From Paenibacillus contaminans (GTDB taxonomy: Bacteria; Bacillota; Bacilli; Paenibacillales; NBRC-103111), in contig NZ_QMFB01000014.1 in the NCBI RefSeq assembly GCF_003285015.1, positions 124,001 through 188,000 of the forward strand: a DNA stretch of 64,000 bases, written 5' to 3'. Positions 18,827-25,866 of this stretch are shown here, piece by piece. The notes under the pieces are model-generated. The model did no database searches. It saw only the letters and a list, made by a program, of their open reading frames with translations, and was not told the DNA's origin. The translations under genes were made by a program, and so were the position numbers. Every line of letters starts with the position of its first letter. The stretch's first letter is position 1.

Positions 18827-19936
18827 CTACAGCAGCGATTTGACAAGCTCTCTGATCGTCGGTTCAAGCGATTGCCCCATTCGCAGGAAGCCCAGATCGG
18901 TCGGATGGACGCCGTCGACGGTGCAGTCGCTGAAGTCGTCGCCCAGCAGGTCGGAGCCGTCATAAAAATGAACGTTGAGGTCGCCTTCCTGCCTGAACCG
19001 TTCGACGGTTTCCTGCTGCGCCCGCTTACGACCTTCATGCATGGCCAGCATGTTGTTATCGAAGCGTTCCTTCGCAAAGCGGATTTTGGACACGACCAAA
19101 ATCGGTACTGTCGGATGGCTTTCCCGCAATATCCGGATGAATTCAGGCAATGTTGACGCCATCAGCTCGACGGAGGATACATTCGCTTCATAGTCGAGCA
19201 CGAACAGGGCAGGATCGGCGATTTCGGCGATCGTCCGGGCGACCTCAGGTTCGCCCTTGCCATTGCCGGAGAAGCCGAGATTGACGAATTCGAGCGGGAT
19301 GGAACGGCTCAATACGGCCGGATAAGCCATACCCGGACGGGAGGCGCATCCGCCCTGCAGGATCGACGTGCCGTAAAGCACGACCGGCTTGGCGCTGGCC
19401 AAGGCGGGAGCTGCGCTCAGCTCGGCATCCTGGTCGACGCCGATCCAAACTTCTTCGACGCCTTGATATAGAGGGAAGTAAAGGGTGACGCAAAAATCGC
19501 GTTTCGTTTGCCAGTCATAAAACGGCGCTTCATACTCGTCCTTCGTATGGTCGAAGCGTGCCGTTCCCCAGAATTGCTCGTTTCCGGGCTCGCCGAGGTA
19601 ACAGTCGAACCCGCACTGCCCGGTGGCAGGCATATGATACATGTTTCCCGGTCCCATCAGTTTAACCTTGATCGTCAGTTTGGAGGAGTTCGTCCGGAAG
19701 CGGATTTCTCCACCTGCGGTGCAATCCGCCAGCGAGTCGACTGCCGAAGGCAGAGCGTCGGCCGGAGCGACGGGGAGACGACGATACTTGCCTTCCTTGG
19801 CGATCCAAGGGAAACCGGCGATTTGGAACGGCTGCTCGAAAGGCGACAGCCACCGCAGCGACTTGTCTTCGACATTCTCGACGGTCATATTCCGGTCGAG
19901 GTTAATCACATCGATCTTTTTCGTTTGCTCGGACAA
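18827..19936 (-). CDS. SGNH/GDSL-type esterase, probable carbohydrate deacetylase
   Basis: 369-residue SGNH hydrolase. An N-terminal beta-sandwich (1-165) is followed by the hydrolase domain with YGTSILQGGCAS (block I, nucleophile Ser), NLGFSGNGKGEPE (block III Gly/Asn) and DGVHPTDLGFLRMG (block V Asp-x-x-His). No signal peptide is visible. The start is TTG 19936 with TTAGGAGATG upstream; a nearby ATG is out of frame. The architecture resembles intracellular acetylxylan-esterase-like enzymes that deacetylate oligosaccharides (family knowledge; substrate inferred). An AraC regulator lies upstream on the same strand, separated by a repeat-bearing gap of 275 nt. Confidence 0.87.
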   Translation of the reverse strand: MSEQTKKIDVINLDRNMTVENVEDKSLRWLSPFEQPFQIAGFPWIAKEGKYRRLPVAPADALPSAVDSLADCTAGGEIRFRTNSSKLTIKVKLMGPGNMYHMPATGQCGFDCYLGEPGNEQFWGTARFDHTKDEYEAPFYDWQTKRDFCVTLYFPLYQGVEEVWIGVDQDAELSAAPALASAKPVVLYGTSILQGGCASRPGMAYPAVLSRSIPLEFVNLGFSGNGKGEPEVARTIAEIADPALFVLDYEANVSSVELMASTLPEFIRILRESHPTVPILVVSKIRFAKERFDNNMLAMHEGRKRAQQETVERFRQEGDLNVHFYDGSDLLGDDFSDCTVDGVHPTDLGFLRMGQSLEPTIRELVKSLL

Positions 19937-19966
19937 GTAAGTTCATCTCCTAATTAAAGTAATTTG

Positions 19967-20017
19967 GTTGAAAATATAAGAATTTACGGATCGCTTGCTA
20001 AGTTCTTATATTTCAAC
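19967..20017. repeat. inverted repeat with AT-rich arms
   Basis: GTTGAAAATATAAGAA and TTCTTATATTTCAAC form a nearly perfect inverted repeat separated by about 20 nt. It directly abuts a short GGTAAACG-family element at 20018. It lies between the AraC stop codon and the esterase start. Confidence 0.7.
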
Positions 20018-20059
20018 GGTAAACGCGGGGCGTTATAAGACGCCGATAGGCGTTTATCC
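20018..20059. repeat. short GGTAAACG...CGTTTATCC dispersed repeat, copy 1
   Basis: 42-bp element with terminal inverted arms GGTAAACG and CGTTTATCC and an inner GGCGT/ACGCC hairpin. Related copies lie at 37981, 55911 and 56436, and long-form copies at 50266, 50880, 51855 and 56313. Confidence 0.75.
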
Positions 20060-20211
20060 TTGTCTTTAAGGAAAAGTTTGCCTTAGATCCGCTTCGCTGT
20101 CAATTGATTTTAGCCGATAACTTAGTGCCGAATAATCTATTTCCGATATATATTAAATCGTACCCGAGCTATTCTGCGAAATAGGCGGAATGCCGCGGCG
20201 GTTTCCTGCGA

Positions 20212-21105
20212 CTAGCCGATCCGCGCGCCTACGGTACGGGCGTATTCGGAAGGCGTCGTCCCGGTAGCTTTCTTGAAATGACGCGAGAAATAGTGGATGC
20301 TGCTATAGCCGAGCATATCGGCGATTTCCGTGAAATTGCTGGTCCCTTCGCGAATCATCATTTTGGCTTTATCGATTTTCAAACGCTGAAAATATTCAAT
20401 GATACCGTGTCCCGTTCCGGCTTTAAAGCATGTTTTGAGCTGCGTTTTGCCGGTTTGAAACATGGTGCACAGGCTGTCCAGCGTCAAGCTGTCGCCGATA
20501 TGTTCGTTCATGTAAGCGATAATCTGCTGGACCAAATCTTGCCGGTTCGTTTCTTGCACCAGCGAGGAAAGCTTCGGGCTGAATCTGTCGACGGATTGTC
20601 CGCGCCGAACCATCCCGATCAGCAAAATTTCCAAATAATTTTTGATCAGCTGCTCGCTTCCGAAAGGCGCTCCTTCCTTTCGCCCCAACAAACGGGAGCG
20701 CTTCCATGCATTGATGGGAGGATCGAACGCGTCGTACGCTTCTTTAACGAGCCGGGTCAAAATCGCCCGTTCGTCATCCTCCAGCCGAAACTGCTTGCCC
20801 GCAAAAAAAGACATGGCCGGGGACCCGCATTCAAACGAGATGATGATGACATTGGGCGCGTATTTCGAGCTGGCGCGGCAGCTGTGAAATTCGTTAGGAC
20901 TGTAGAAAACCATATCTCCCTGCTTCATCTCGAAAGCGTGATGATCGGTCGTGATTTCGATCTCGCCTTTATCTACGTACAGAAACTCCCAAAAATCATG
21001 CTTTTCGCCTTCGAAATAGTAGTTTTTGCGCAGCTCGTAGAAGAAGAAGGTGTAAATTTCGTCAATAACCAGCTCCTGCTGCAGATGAAATCGATCATAG
21101 GTCAT
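20212..21105 (-). CDS. AraC-family transcriptional regulator with cupin sensor domain
   Basis: Cytoplasmic regulator of about 298 residues: an N-terminal cupin (FWEFLYVDKGEIEI, MKQGDMVFYSPNEFHSC) that likely binds a sugar, and a C-terminal AraC double HTH at about 195-290 (SLTLDSLCTMFQTGKTQLK; NFTEIADMLGYSSIHYFSRHF). The frame extends to a GTG at 21174, but ATG 21105 has GGTGG upstream and gives the normal family length. It is divergent from the Gfo/Idh/MocA gene and upstream of the esterase on the same strand; control of both is an inference. Confidence 0.88.
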   Translation of the reverse strand: MTYDRFHLQQELVIDEIYTFFFYELRKNYYFEGEKHDFWEFLYVDKGEIEITTDHHAFEMKQGDMVFYSPNEFHSCRASSKYAPNVIIISFECGSPAMSFFAGKQFRLEDDERAILTRLVKEAYDAFDPPINAWKRSRLLGRKEGAPFGSEQLIKNYLEILLIGMVRRGQSVDRFSPKLSSLVQETNRQDLVQQIIAYMNEHIGDSLTLDSLCTMFQTGKTQLKTCFKAGTGHGIIEYFQRLKIDKAKMMIREGTSNFTEIADMLGYSSIHYFSRHFKKATGTTPSEYARTVGARIG

Positions 21106-21230
21106 GCGGTTTGCGCCACCGTCCGTTCGTGCAAAAAGTTCGACTTTCAGGATAAAGCCATAAACCGGCTTCACCCACTATTATAAAGGCAAGGAAGCGA
21201 TGATGAAAAGAGAAGGAGAGGTTGAACAGG

Positions 21231-22304
21231 ATGACGAAAATTAGATTAGGGATTATCGGGTGTGGGGGCATGGCGGGTTCGCATTTTAGCGGCTATGAGG
21301 AATTGAAAGACCAGATGCAGGTAACGGCGGTTTGCGACATCATTCCGGAGCGCGCGGAGCGTGCGGCGAAGCTGCTCGGTTGCGACCTCGTTGTAACGGA
21401 TTACCGCGATTTGCTGGACGTTGTCGATGCGGTGCTGGTCGTTCTGCCGCATGATCTGCATTACGAAGTAGGAATGACCTGCCTGAAGGCCGGAAAACAT
21501 GTGCTGATGGAAAAGCCGATGGCCAATAGCGAAAAAGAAGTTATCGACCTGATCGAAACGTCCGAGCGGGAAGGCAAAGTATTGATGACCGCTTATCCCG
21601 TGCGCTTCTGGCCGCTCGTTGTCAAACTCAAGGAACTGCTTGACGCGAAGACGTACGGCGATGTATTCCAGATGTCGATCTGGACGGAGCAGTTTACGAA
21701 GTATGAGGACGGTCACTGGGCGCACAGCGCGGCAAGGCTTGGCGGCGGGCAATTTTTCAGCCACGGCTGCCATTATGTCGACCTGATGCTCTGGATGCTC
21801 GGCAAGCCGGTTCGCGGCACGCATATCGGCACGAGAAACGGCACGCCGTGGCTGGAAAAGGAAGGGACAAGCAACGTTACGATCGAATTCGAGAACGGTG
21901 TGCTTGGCTACCATTTCGGAACGTGGGGGGCTCGCGGCTCGCGGCTCAGATACAGCATTCATGTTCACTGCACAGAGGGCATGCTTGAGTTGGATATTAG
22001 CGACTGGAAGCTGTATGCGCATACCGGGATGAATCCCGAGAAGGCGAATTTGGATACGGGATCGAATAATAATGTTATTTTCGAAGCGCCGCAGAACGGC
22101 AAAAACACGCAGTATGAAATTGCGCATTTCCTCGATTGCATCCGTACCGGAGCGACGCCGATGACGGACGGCCCGTCCAGCTTGCAGGGTCTGCGCGTCA
22201 TCTGGAGACTGTATGAGGCGGAGCTTAACGGCACGATCGCCGATCTTAGCGGTCTCGGGCTGGAGGACGACTGGAAGAGCGTTCCTGCAGGAACGGTCGG
22301 ATAA
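21231..22304 (+). CDS. Gfo/Idh/MocA-family NAD(P)-dependent oxidoreductase
   Basis: 357-residue sugar or cyclitol dehydrogenase. The Rossmann domain starts at once (IRLGIIGCGGMAGSH, a GxGxxA-type fingerprint), followed by the family signature MEKPMA with the catalytic-site Lys and a C-terminal substrate domain containing GGGQFFSHGCHYVDLMLWM, whose His is the usual catalytic position. ATG 21231 has GGAGAGG 8 nt upstream; the TTG at 21222 is too close to it. It is divergent from the AraC regulator gene and ends at a clean terminator. Confidence 0.93.
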   Translation: MTKIRLGIIGCGGMAGSHFSGYEELKDQMQVTAVCDIIPERAERAAKLLGCDLVVTDYRDLLDVVDAVLVVLPHDLHYEVGMTCLKAGKHVLMEKPMANSEKEVIDLIETSEREGKVLMTAYPVRFWPLVVKLKELLDAKTYGDVFQMSIWTEQFTKYEDGHWAHSAARLGGGQFFSHGCHYVDLMLWMLGKPVRGTHIGTRNGTPWLEKEGTSNVTIEFENGVLGYHFGTWGARGSRLRYSIHVHCTEGMLELDISDWKLYAHTGMNPEKANLDTGSNNNVIFEAPQNGKNTQYEIAHFLDCIRTGATPMTDGPSSLQGLRVIWRLYEAELNGTIADLSGLGLEDDWKSVPAGTVG

Positions 22305-22321
22305 AAAATACAGACATTCAA

Positions 22322-22349
22322 AAAAAGCGGAGATTGCTCCGCTTTTTTT
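22322..22349 (+). terminator. terminator of the Gfo/Idh/MocA gene
   Basis: 11-bp stem (AAAAAGCGGAG paired with CTCCGCTTTTT), 4-nt loop and a T run. Confidence 0.9.
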
Positions 22350-22351
22350 AA

Positions 22352-22640
22352 CATTTAGTCCGTTAAAGGACGGGAAAGCCGTTCGATCCTTATGCTGCCT
22401 TTGAAGGTCCCCCTGTAGGCTGGAGTCCGAAATCGCCCGCTTGCAGCAAGGAATCGAGGTTCGCCTTACGCTGGAGTCCGACTTTGCCGGCTTGGAGAGC
22501 GGATTCACCGGTGTGCCGAACAAATTACCCGCTGCAAGCAGGCGATTTCGGACTACAAGCGAGGAAAGGAAGCCGTACTCGATTCCAAGCGGGCAAAGTC
22601 GGACTGCGGCGCATGCAAGCGACAAGCGGGGATGGATCGG
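22352..22640 (+). repeat. composite dispersed repeat: remnant of long GGTAAACG element plus 215-nt family copy A
   Basis: 22352-22390 matches the right half of the long GGTAAACG family (GGACGGGAAAGCCGTTCGATCC). From about 22420 to 22632 lies copy A of a second family (copies B at 40538 and C at 50384). Inside it, two forward copies of GGAGTCCGANNTNGCC-like sequence are followed by two inverted copies ending in TTTCGGACT and AAAGTCGGACT. The frame translating to LESDFAGLESGF is open but has no ribosome site. No gene is assigned in 22305-22978. Confidence 0.8.
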
Positions 22641-22700
22641 AGTTGAACCGGAACGCTGCAAACTGATCGAAGGAAAGCTCTGCCGGAAGGTCCCGGCGGT

Positions 22701-22740
22701 CTTTCCTTTATTTACGTTTGCTTTCCTTTTTTTGCAAAGC
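22701..22740 (+). promoter_or_regulatory. two direct repeats CTTTCCTTT, 20-bp period (regulator binding site)
   Basis: CTTTCCTTTATTT at 22701 and CTTTCCTTTTTTT at 22721. The same motif with the same 20-bp period occurs three times upstream of the solute-binding protein gene (25691-25750), about 40 bp before a further conserved block. Confidence 0.75.
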
Positions 22741-22779
22741 CCCCGTAAGCCGCTCGGCTGCGCAGTTAAAAAATGAATA

Positions 22780-22809
22780 TTGCCGTGAAGGGCCCGGCCG
22801 TGCCATGAT
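22780..22809 (+). promoter_or_regulatory. candidate promoter of the AraC sensor gene
   Basis: TTGCCG and CATGAT separated by 18 bp, within a roughly 54-bp block (from 22761) that is also found before the solute-binding protein gene. The -10 match is weak; conservation between the two sites is the main support. Confidence 0.5.
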
Positions 22810-22876
22810 GAAAGAACGGGAAAATCGGTTCGGCAGGAACGGATGGATCCCATTAATTGCTTTGACAAGCCAGGCG

Positions 22877-22912
22877 AAAAAAAGCAGAAAACTTTCCGCT
22901 TTTTTGTTTTTC
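22877..22912 (+). terminator. terminator-like hairpin in the leader of the AraC sensor gene (possible attenuator)
   Basis: AAAAAAGC-A-GAAA pairs with TTTC-C-GCTTTTTT around a 3-nt loop and runs into TTTTTTGTTTTT. It lies between the candidate promoter (22780) and the start codon (22979), so it could reduce read-through. Confidence 0.55.
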
Positions 22913-22978
22913 GTCCAATGGCTAGACGTAAAGTTCTTTGTGGAAGCGGATTCAAAGTGCCGGAGGGAGGGGAGCGGA

Positions 22979-25261
22979 ATGAAAAGCAAGGGATCGTTCT
23001 TTACAATGCCGTATAAACGAAAGCTGTTCGTTTATTCGGTGATACTCAGCCTTGTTCCCGTCTTGATTCTGGGTTTGATTTCGTCCTCTATTGCGACGGG
23101 AAGCATACAGGAAGAAGTCGACCGCAATCATAACCATATATTGAAGCAGCTGGAGGTTCAGGTTGACGATTATATCCGCAGCCTGGATCGAGCTTCGCTG
23201 CTGCTTGCCAACGACCAGTACGTGCAAAAATCGATCAGCGAAGGGGCGTCTCCCGATCTGCTGCAGACGACGCTTTATATGATGGATACCGTACAAAAAG
23301 TAATTACGATGACCGACGCCGAATTCGAGGTGACGCTCGTTTACGCGCAAACGGGGGAAATGTACTCTTCCCGGCTCGGCATGGTGCGCGAGCTGGCGCC
23401 GCCCTATGACGGATACGTCAAGCAGGCGAAGGCGTTCTTCAATCAGACGACCGTTTTTACGCCGGCGGAAGGCAGGACGAATCCGGAGCTGCTAATCGCC
23501 CGCATGGTGCCGCTGCATGCGGTGCAGCCGCAAGGGTATTTGTTTCTCCATTTGGACATCAATCGGCTTAAACGGTTTATCGACCAATTCGAGCTGGGCG
23601 GCGAACGCAGGGTGATGATTGTCGATAGCTTGGGGAAAGTCGTCATGAGCAAGGAACCGAATGAGATCGGCAGCAAGCTCGATTCGGCTTCTCCGCTTTT
23701 TCCGTTTTGGGACAATCCGGCGATGCACGGCGAAATCGAATTGGCAAAGACGAATTATAGCGTGTCTTCCATTAAGTCGTCTATGAATCAATGGACATAT
23801 ATCGCTATGACGCCGACCGCCGAGCTTACCCGCAAGTCGGAGCGGATTCGCGCGGTCACGACAGGCATTATGCTGCTATTGGCGCTTGTATGGCTTGTTC
23901 TGGCGTTCGTCGCTTCCCGCCGCTTGTATGTTCCCATACAACGGCTGATCGGCAAGTTTTCTCCCGAGAACAGCGGTGATCGCGACGATTTGCAGGCGAT
24001 CGATTCGTTTATGAACCGGGTTATGGCGGCGAATGAGAAGCTGCAGTCGCGGATCAGCGAGCAGGAGGCGTTCCGTAAAGAGAGCGTTCTCATGCAAATG
24101 CTGAGAGGGGAGCTGTCCGATAAGGAAAGCGGAGCGTTCGTGGAAGAACTCAAGCTGCCTCTGCGGGGCGGATGGTTCTGCGTTTGTCTCGTCGATATCG
24201 ATCAATTCGCTTCTTTCCAGCAAAAGTATAAGGAGAAAGACCGTTTCCTTATGATGTACGCGCTGCGCAACATGATCGAGGAGCTTTGCCAGCCGTTCGT
24301 TTCTTATGCGACTGTGACGCCGAAGCCGGGACAAATCGCCGCGGTGATCGGGCTGGAAGCGCCGAATGAAGAAACGGCGAGAGCTATCGCGCTTGTCTGC
24401 CGGGAAATAAGGGAGCGGGTGTCCGAGCATTTCGCTTTTACCGTATCCGTTGCGATCAGCAATGTCCGTGAGGACTATTCAGGCATTTGCGATTCGTACG
24501 AAGAAGCGATCGCTCTGCTGGATTATGGCTGGGTGACCGGTCCGAACAAAACGATTACAACGGACCAACTGGAACCGTCTCTGCGTCAATCCAGCCGTGT
24601 GCTTGTCAAATGGAAAAATGCCCTTGTCGCCAGCGTAAAGCAAGGGGAGTTCGGGCTGGCAAGGGAGCAGCTTGAGCAAATGACCGGAGATTTGCCCCGT
24701 ACCCTGCAGCATTCCGAGGCGCTGCTCGGCCTTTTTGCTTACTTGATCGGCGAGCTCGATCATTTTTTGCAGGAGCAGGGCTATGAGCTGAACGATATGT
24801 TCGAATACGATGTCCTGGAGCAGTTGTATACCTTTTCGTCGTTAGAGGAAGTGAGGGAATGGATCGCCGGCACCGTTTTCGCATCGGTTCAGCAGCATGT
24901 GCAGACCCAAAGCTTGTCCAGACAAAAGAAAGTTGTCGCCGAGGTGCTGCAGTATATCCGTGAGCATGACGAATCGGATTTGTCTCTGCAAATATTGGCC
25001 GATCATGTGCGCGTGTCGCCGTCGATGCTGAGCCGGATGTTCAAGGAGGAAATGGGGAGCAATTATATGGATTATGTCATTCAATTCCGCATGGACAAAG
25101 CCAAGGAATGGCTCGTTCACACGGAAATGTCGATCAAGGAAATAACGGACCGGCTTCGATATGCTTCCGTCCCGAATTTTACCCGTATATTCAAGCAGGT
25201 AACCGGCATGCCGCCGGGCAATTACCGGAAACAGCAGCGAGGCGAGGACGGCGTGAATTGA
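22979..25261 (+). CDS. membrane-bound AraC-family regulator with Cache sensor
   Basis: One-component sensor-regulator of 760 residues. TM1 (RKLFVYSVILSLVPVLILGLI, with the segment about 14-35) and TM2 (about 290-310) enclose an extracytoplasmic Cache-like domain. A cytoplasmic GGDEF_2-like region (FCVCLVDIDQFASF; no catalytic GGDEF) leads to a C-terminal AraC double HTH at about 660-755 (DLSLQILADHVRVSPSMLSRMF; SIKEITDRLRYASVPNFTRIF). The frame is open to 22718, but ATG 22979 has GGAGGGAGGGGAG upstream and starts the normal short N-terminus. Its own promoter and that of the downstream importer carry the same direct repeats, so it probably autoregulates and activates the importer. Confidence 0.92.
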   Translation: MKSKGSFFTMPYKRKLFVYSVILSLVPVLILGLISSSIATGSIQEEVDRNHNHILKQLEVQVDDYIRSLDRASLLLANDQYVQKSISEGASPDLLQTTLYMMDTVQKVITMTDAEFEVTLVYAQTGEMYSSRLGMVRELAPPYDGYVKQAKAFFNQTTVFTPAEGRTNPELLIARMVPLHAVQPQGYLFLHLDINRLKRFIDQFELGGERRVMIVDSLGKVVMSKEPNEIGSKLDSASPLFPFWDNPAMHGEIELAKTNYSVSSIKSSMNQWTYIAMTPTAELTRKSERIRAVTTGIMLLLALVWLVLAFVASRRLYVPIQRLIGKFSPENSGDRDDLQAIDSFMNRVMAANEKLQSRISEQEAFRKESVLMQMLRGELSDKESGAFVEELKLPLRGGWFCVCLVDIDQFASFQQKYKEKDRFLMMYALRNMIEELCQPFVSYATVTPKPGQIAAVIGLEAPNEETARAIALVCREIRERVSEHFAFTVSVAISNVREDYSGICDSYEEAIALLDYGWVTGPNKTITTDQLEPSLRQSSRVLVKWKNALVASVKQGEFGLAREQLEQMTGDLPRTLQHSEALLGLFAYLIGELDHFLQEQGYELNDMFEYDVLEQLYTFSSLEEVREWIAGTVFASVQQHVQTQSLSRQKKVVAEVLQYIREHDESDLSLQILADHVRVSPSMLSRMFKEEMGSNYMDYVIQFRMDKAKEWLVHTEMSIKEITDRLRYASVPNFTRIFKQVTGMPPGNYRKQQRGEDGVN

Positions 25262-25455
25262 CAGTTGCCTTCAACGAATATTTGTTAATGGTTCGCATGG
25301 AAAGAGCGAAGATCCTGCCGGCGGGCAAGGATAAGAAAGTGTACGAGATCGCATTGGAAGTAGGATACAGCGATCTGAACGGGTTCTAATAATTTAAGCA
25401 ATTCACAGGTGTAATCGTAAGCGAATATAGAGGACAGAGTCAGTCTGGAAGTTAA
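25262..25455 (+). pseudogene. decayed 3' end of a second AraC-type regulator
   Basis: Directly after the stop of the intact regulator, the frame of codons starting at 25261 reads FNEYLLMVRMERAKILP, KKVYEIALEVGYSDLNGF, then TAA TAA at 25387-25392, then FKQFTGVIVSEYRGQ. This is the typical second HTH and end of an AraC domain, broken by two adjacent stop codons and lacking a start and N-terminal part. Its sequence differs from the intact neighbour's C-terminus, so it is the remnant of another regulator. Confidence 0.8.
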
Positions 25456-25458
25456 ATC

Positions 25459-25490
25459 GGCTATCGAGATAATTGATAGCTTTTTATTTT
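25459..25490 (+). terminator. terminator after the AraC genes
   Basis: GCTATC (25460-25465) pairs with GATAGC (25475-25480), followed by TTTTTATTTT. Confidence 0.7.
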
Positions 25491-25548
25491 GTAGCTGCCC
25501 TTTTCTGTGAAAAAAGGTTGGATAGTGTGGATTGCGTATGGAAGGGAG

Positions 25549-25657
25549 TGGGGGTATGTGCTGAAAAGTTTACGTGCCGCCTTTGAAATCGAGAATTTAC
25601 CGCAAATTTTAATTATAATTCTCGATTTCAAGAGTGGCTGAAGGCAGATACCCCCAT
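25549..25657. repeat. nested long inverted repeat upstream of the importer operon
   Basis: A perfect 15-bp inverted repeat (25583-25597 with 25617-25631) lies inside imperfect outer arms GTGGGGGTAT and ATACCCCCAT and middle arms TGCCGCCTT/AAGGCA. The total is about 109 bp. It could be an RNA or DNA cruciform, or a relic of a mobile element; no coding frame fits it. Confidence 0.7.
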
Positions 25658-25690
25658 TACCTGGAATTTTGCAAATCATTCATTTTTATC

Positions 25691-25750
25691 CCTTCCTTTA
25701 TTCCCTCAGACTTTCCTTTATTCCCATCCGCTTTCCTTTGTTTGCATCAT
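25691..25750 (+). promoter_or_regulatory. three direct repeats (C/T)CTTTCCTTT, 20-bp period
   Basis: Repeats at 25691, 25711 and 25731 are exactly 20 bp apart, about two helical turns, the geometry expected for AraC-type dimers on one DNA face. They are shared with 22701-22740 upstream of the AraC sensor gene. Confidence 0.78.
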
Positions 25751-25790
25751 CTCCAAAAACCCGCGCGGTTACGCGGTTAAGAAATGAAAA

Positions 25791-25819
25791 TTGTCTTGAA
25801 ACGCAGCCCGTGCAAAGAT
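25791..25819 (+). promoter_or_regulatory. candidate promoter of the second importer operon
   Basis: TTGTCT and AAAGAT with 17-bp spacing, inside the block conserved with 22761-22815. A weak core promoter is consistent with activator dependence. Confidence 0.5.
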
Positions 25820-25832
25820 GAAAGCGTTACCG
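25818..25832 (+). promoter_or_regulatory. candidate cre site (CcpA operator)
   Basis: ATGAAAGCGTTACCG matches the WTGNAANCGNWNNCW consensus at all but the last position. It overlaps the expected transcription start of the importer operon, a repressing position. Confidence 0.6.
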
Positions 25833-25866
25833 ATGACCAAACGAATCAAGAGGGGGAAACGCTACT

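Noticed and set aside
21246..22955. 569-codon open frame on the minus strand
   Set aside because: It lies antisense to the well-supported Gfo/Idh/MocA gene, crosses its terminator and a dispersed repeat, and encodes an Arg/His-rich sequence with no recognisable domain.
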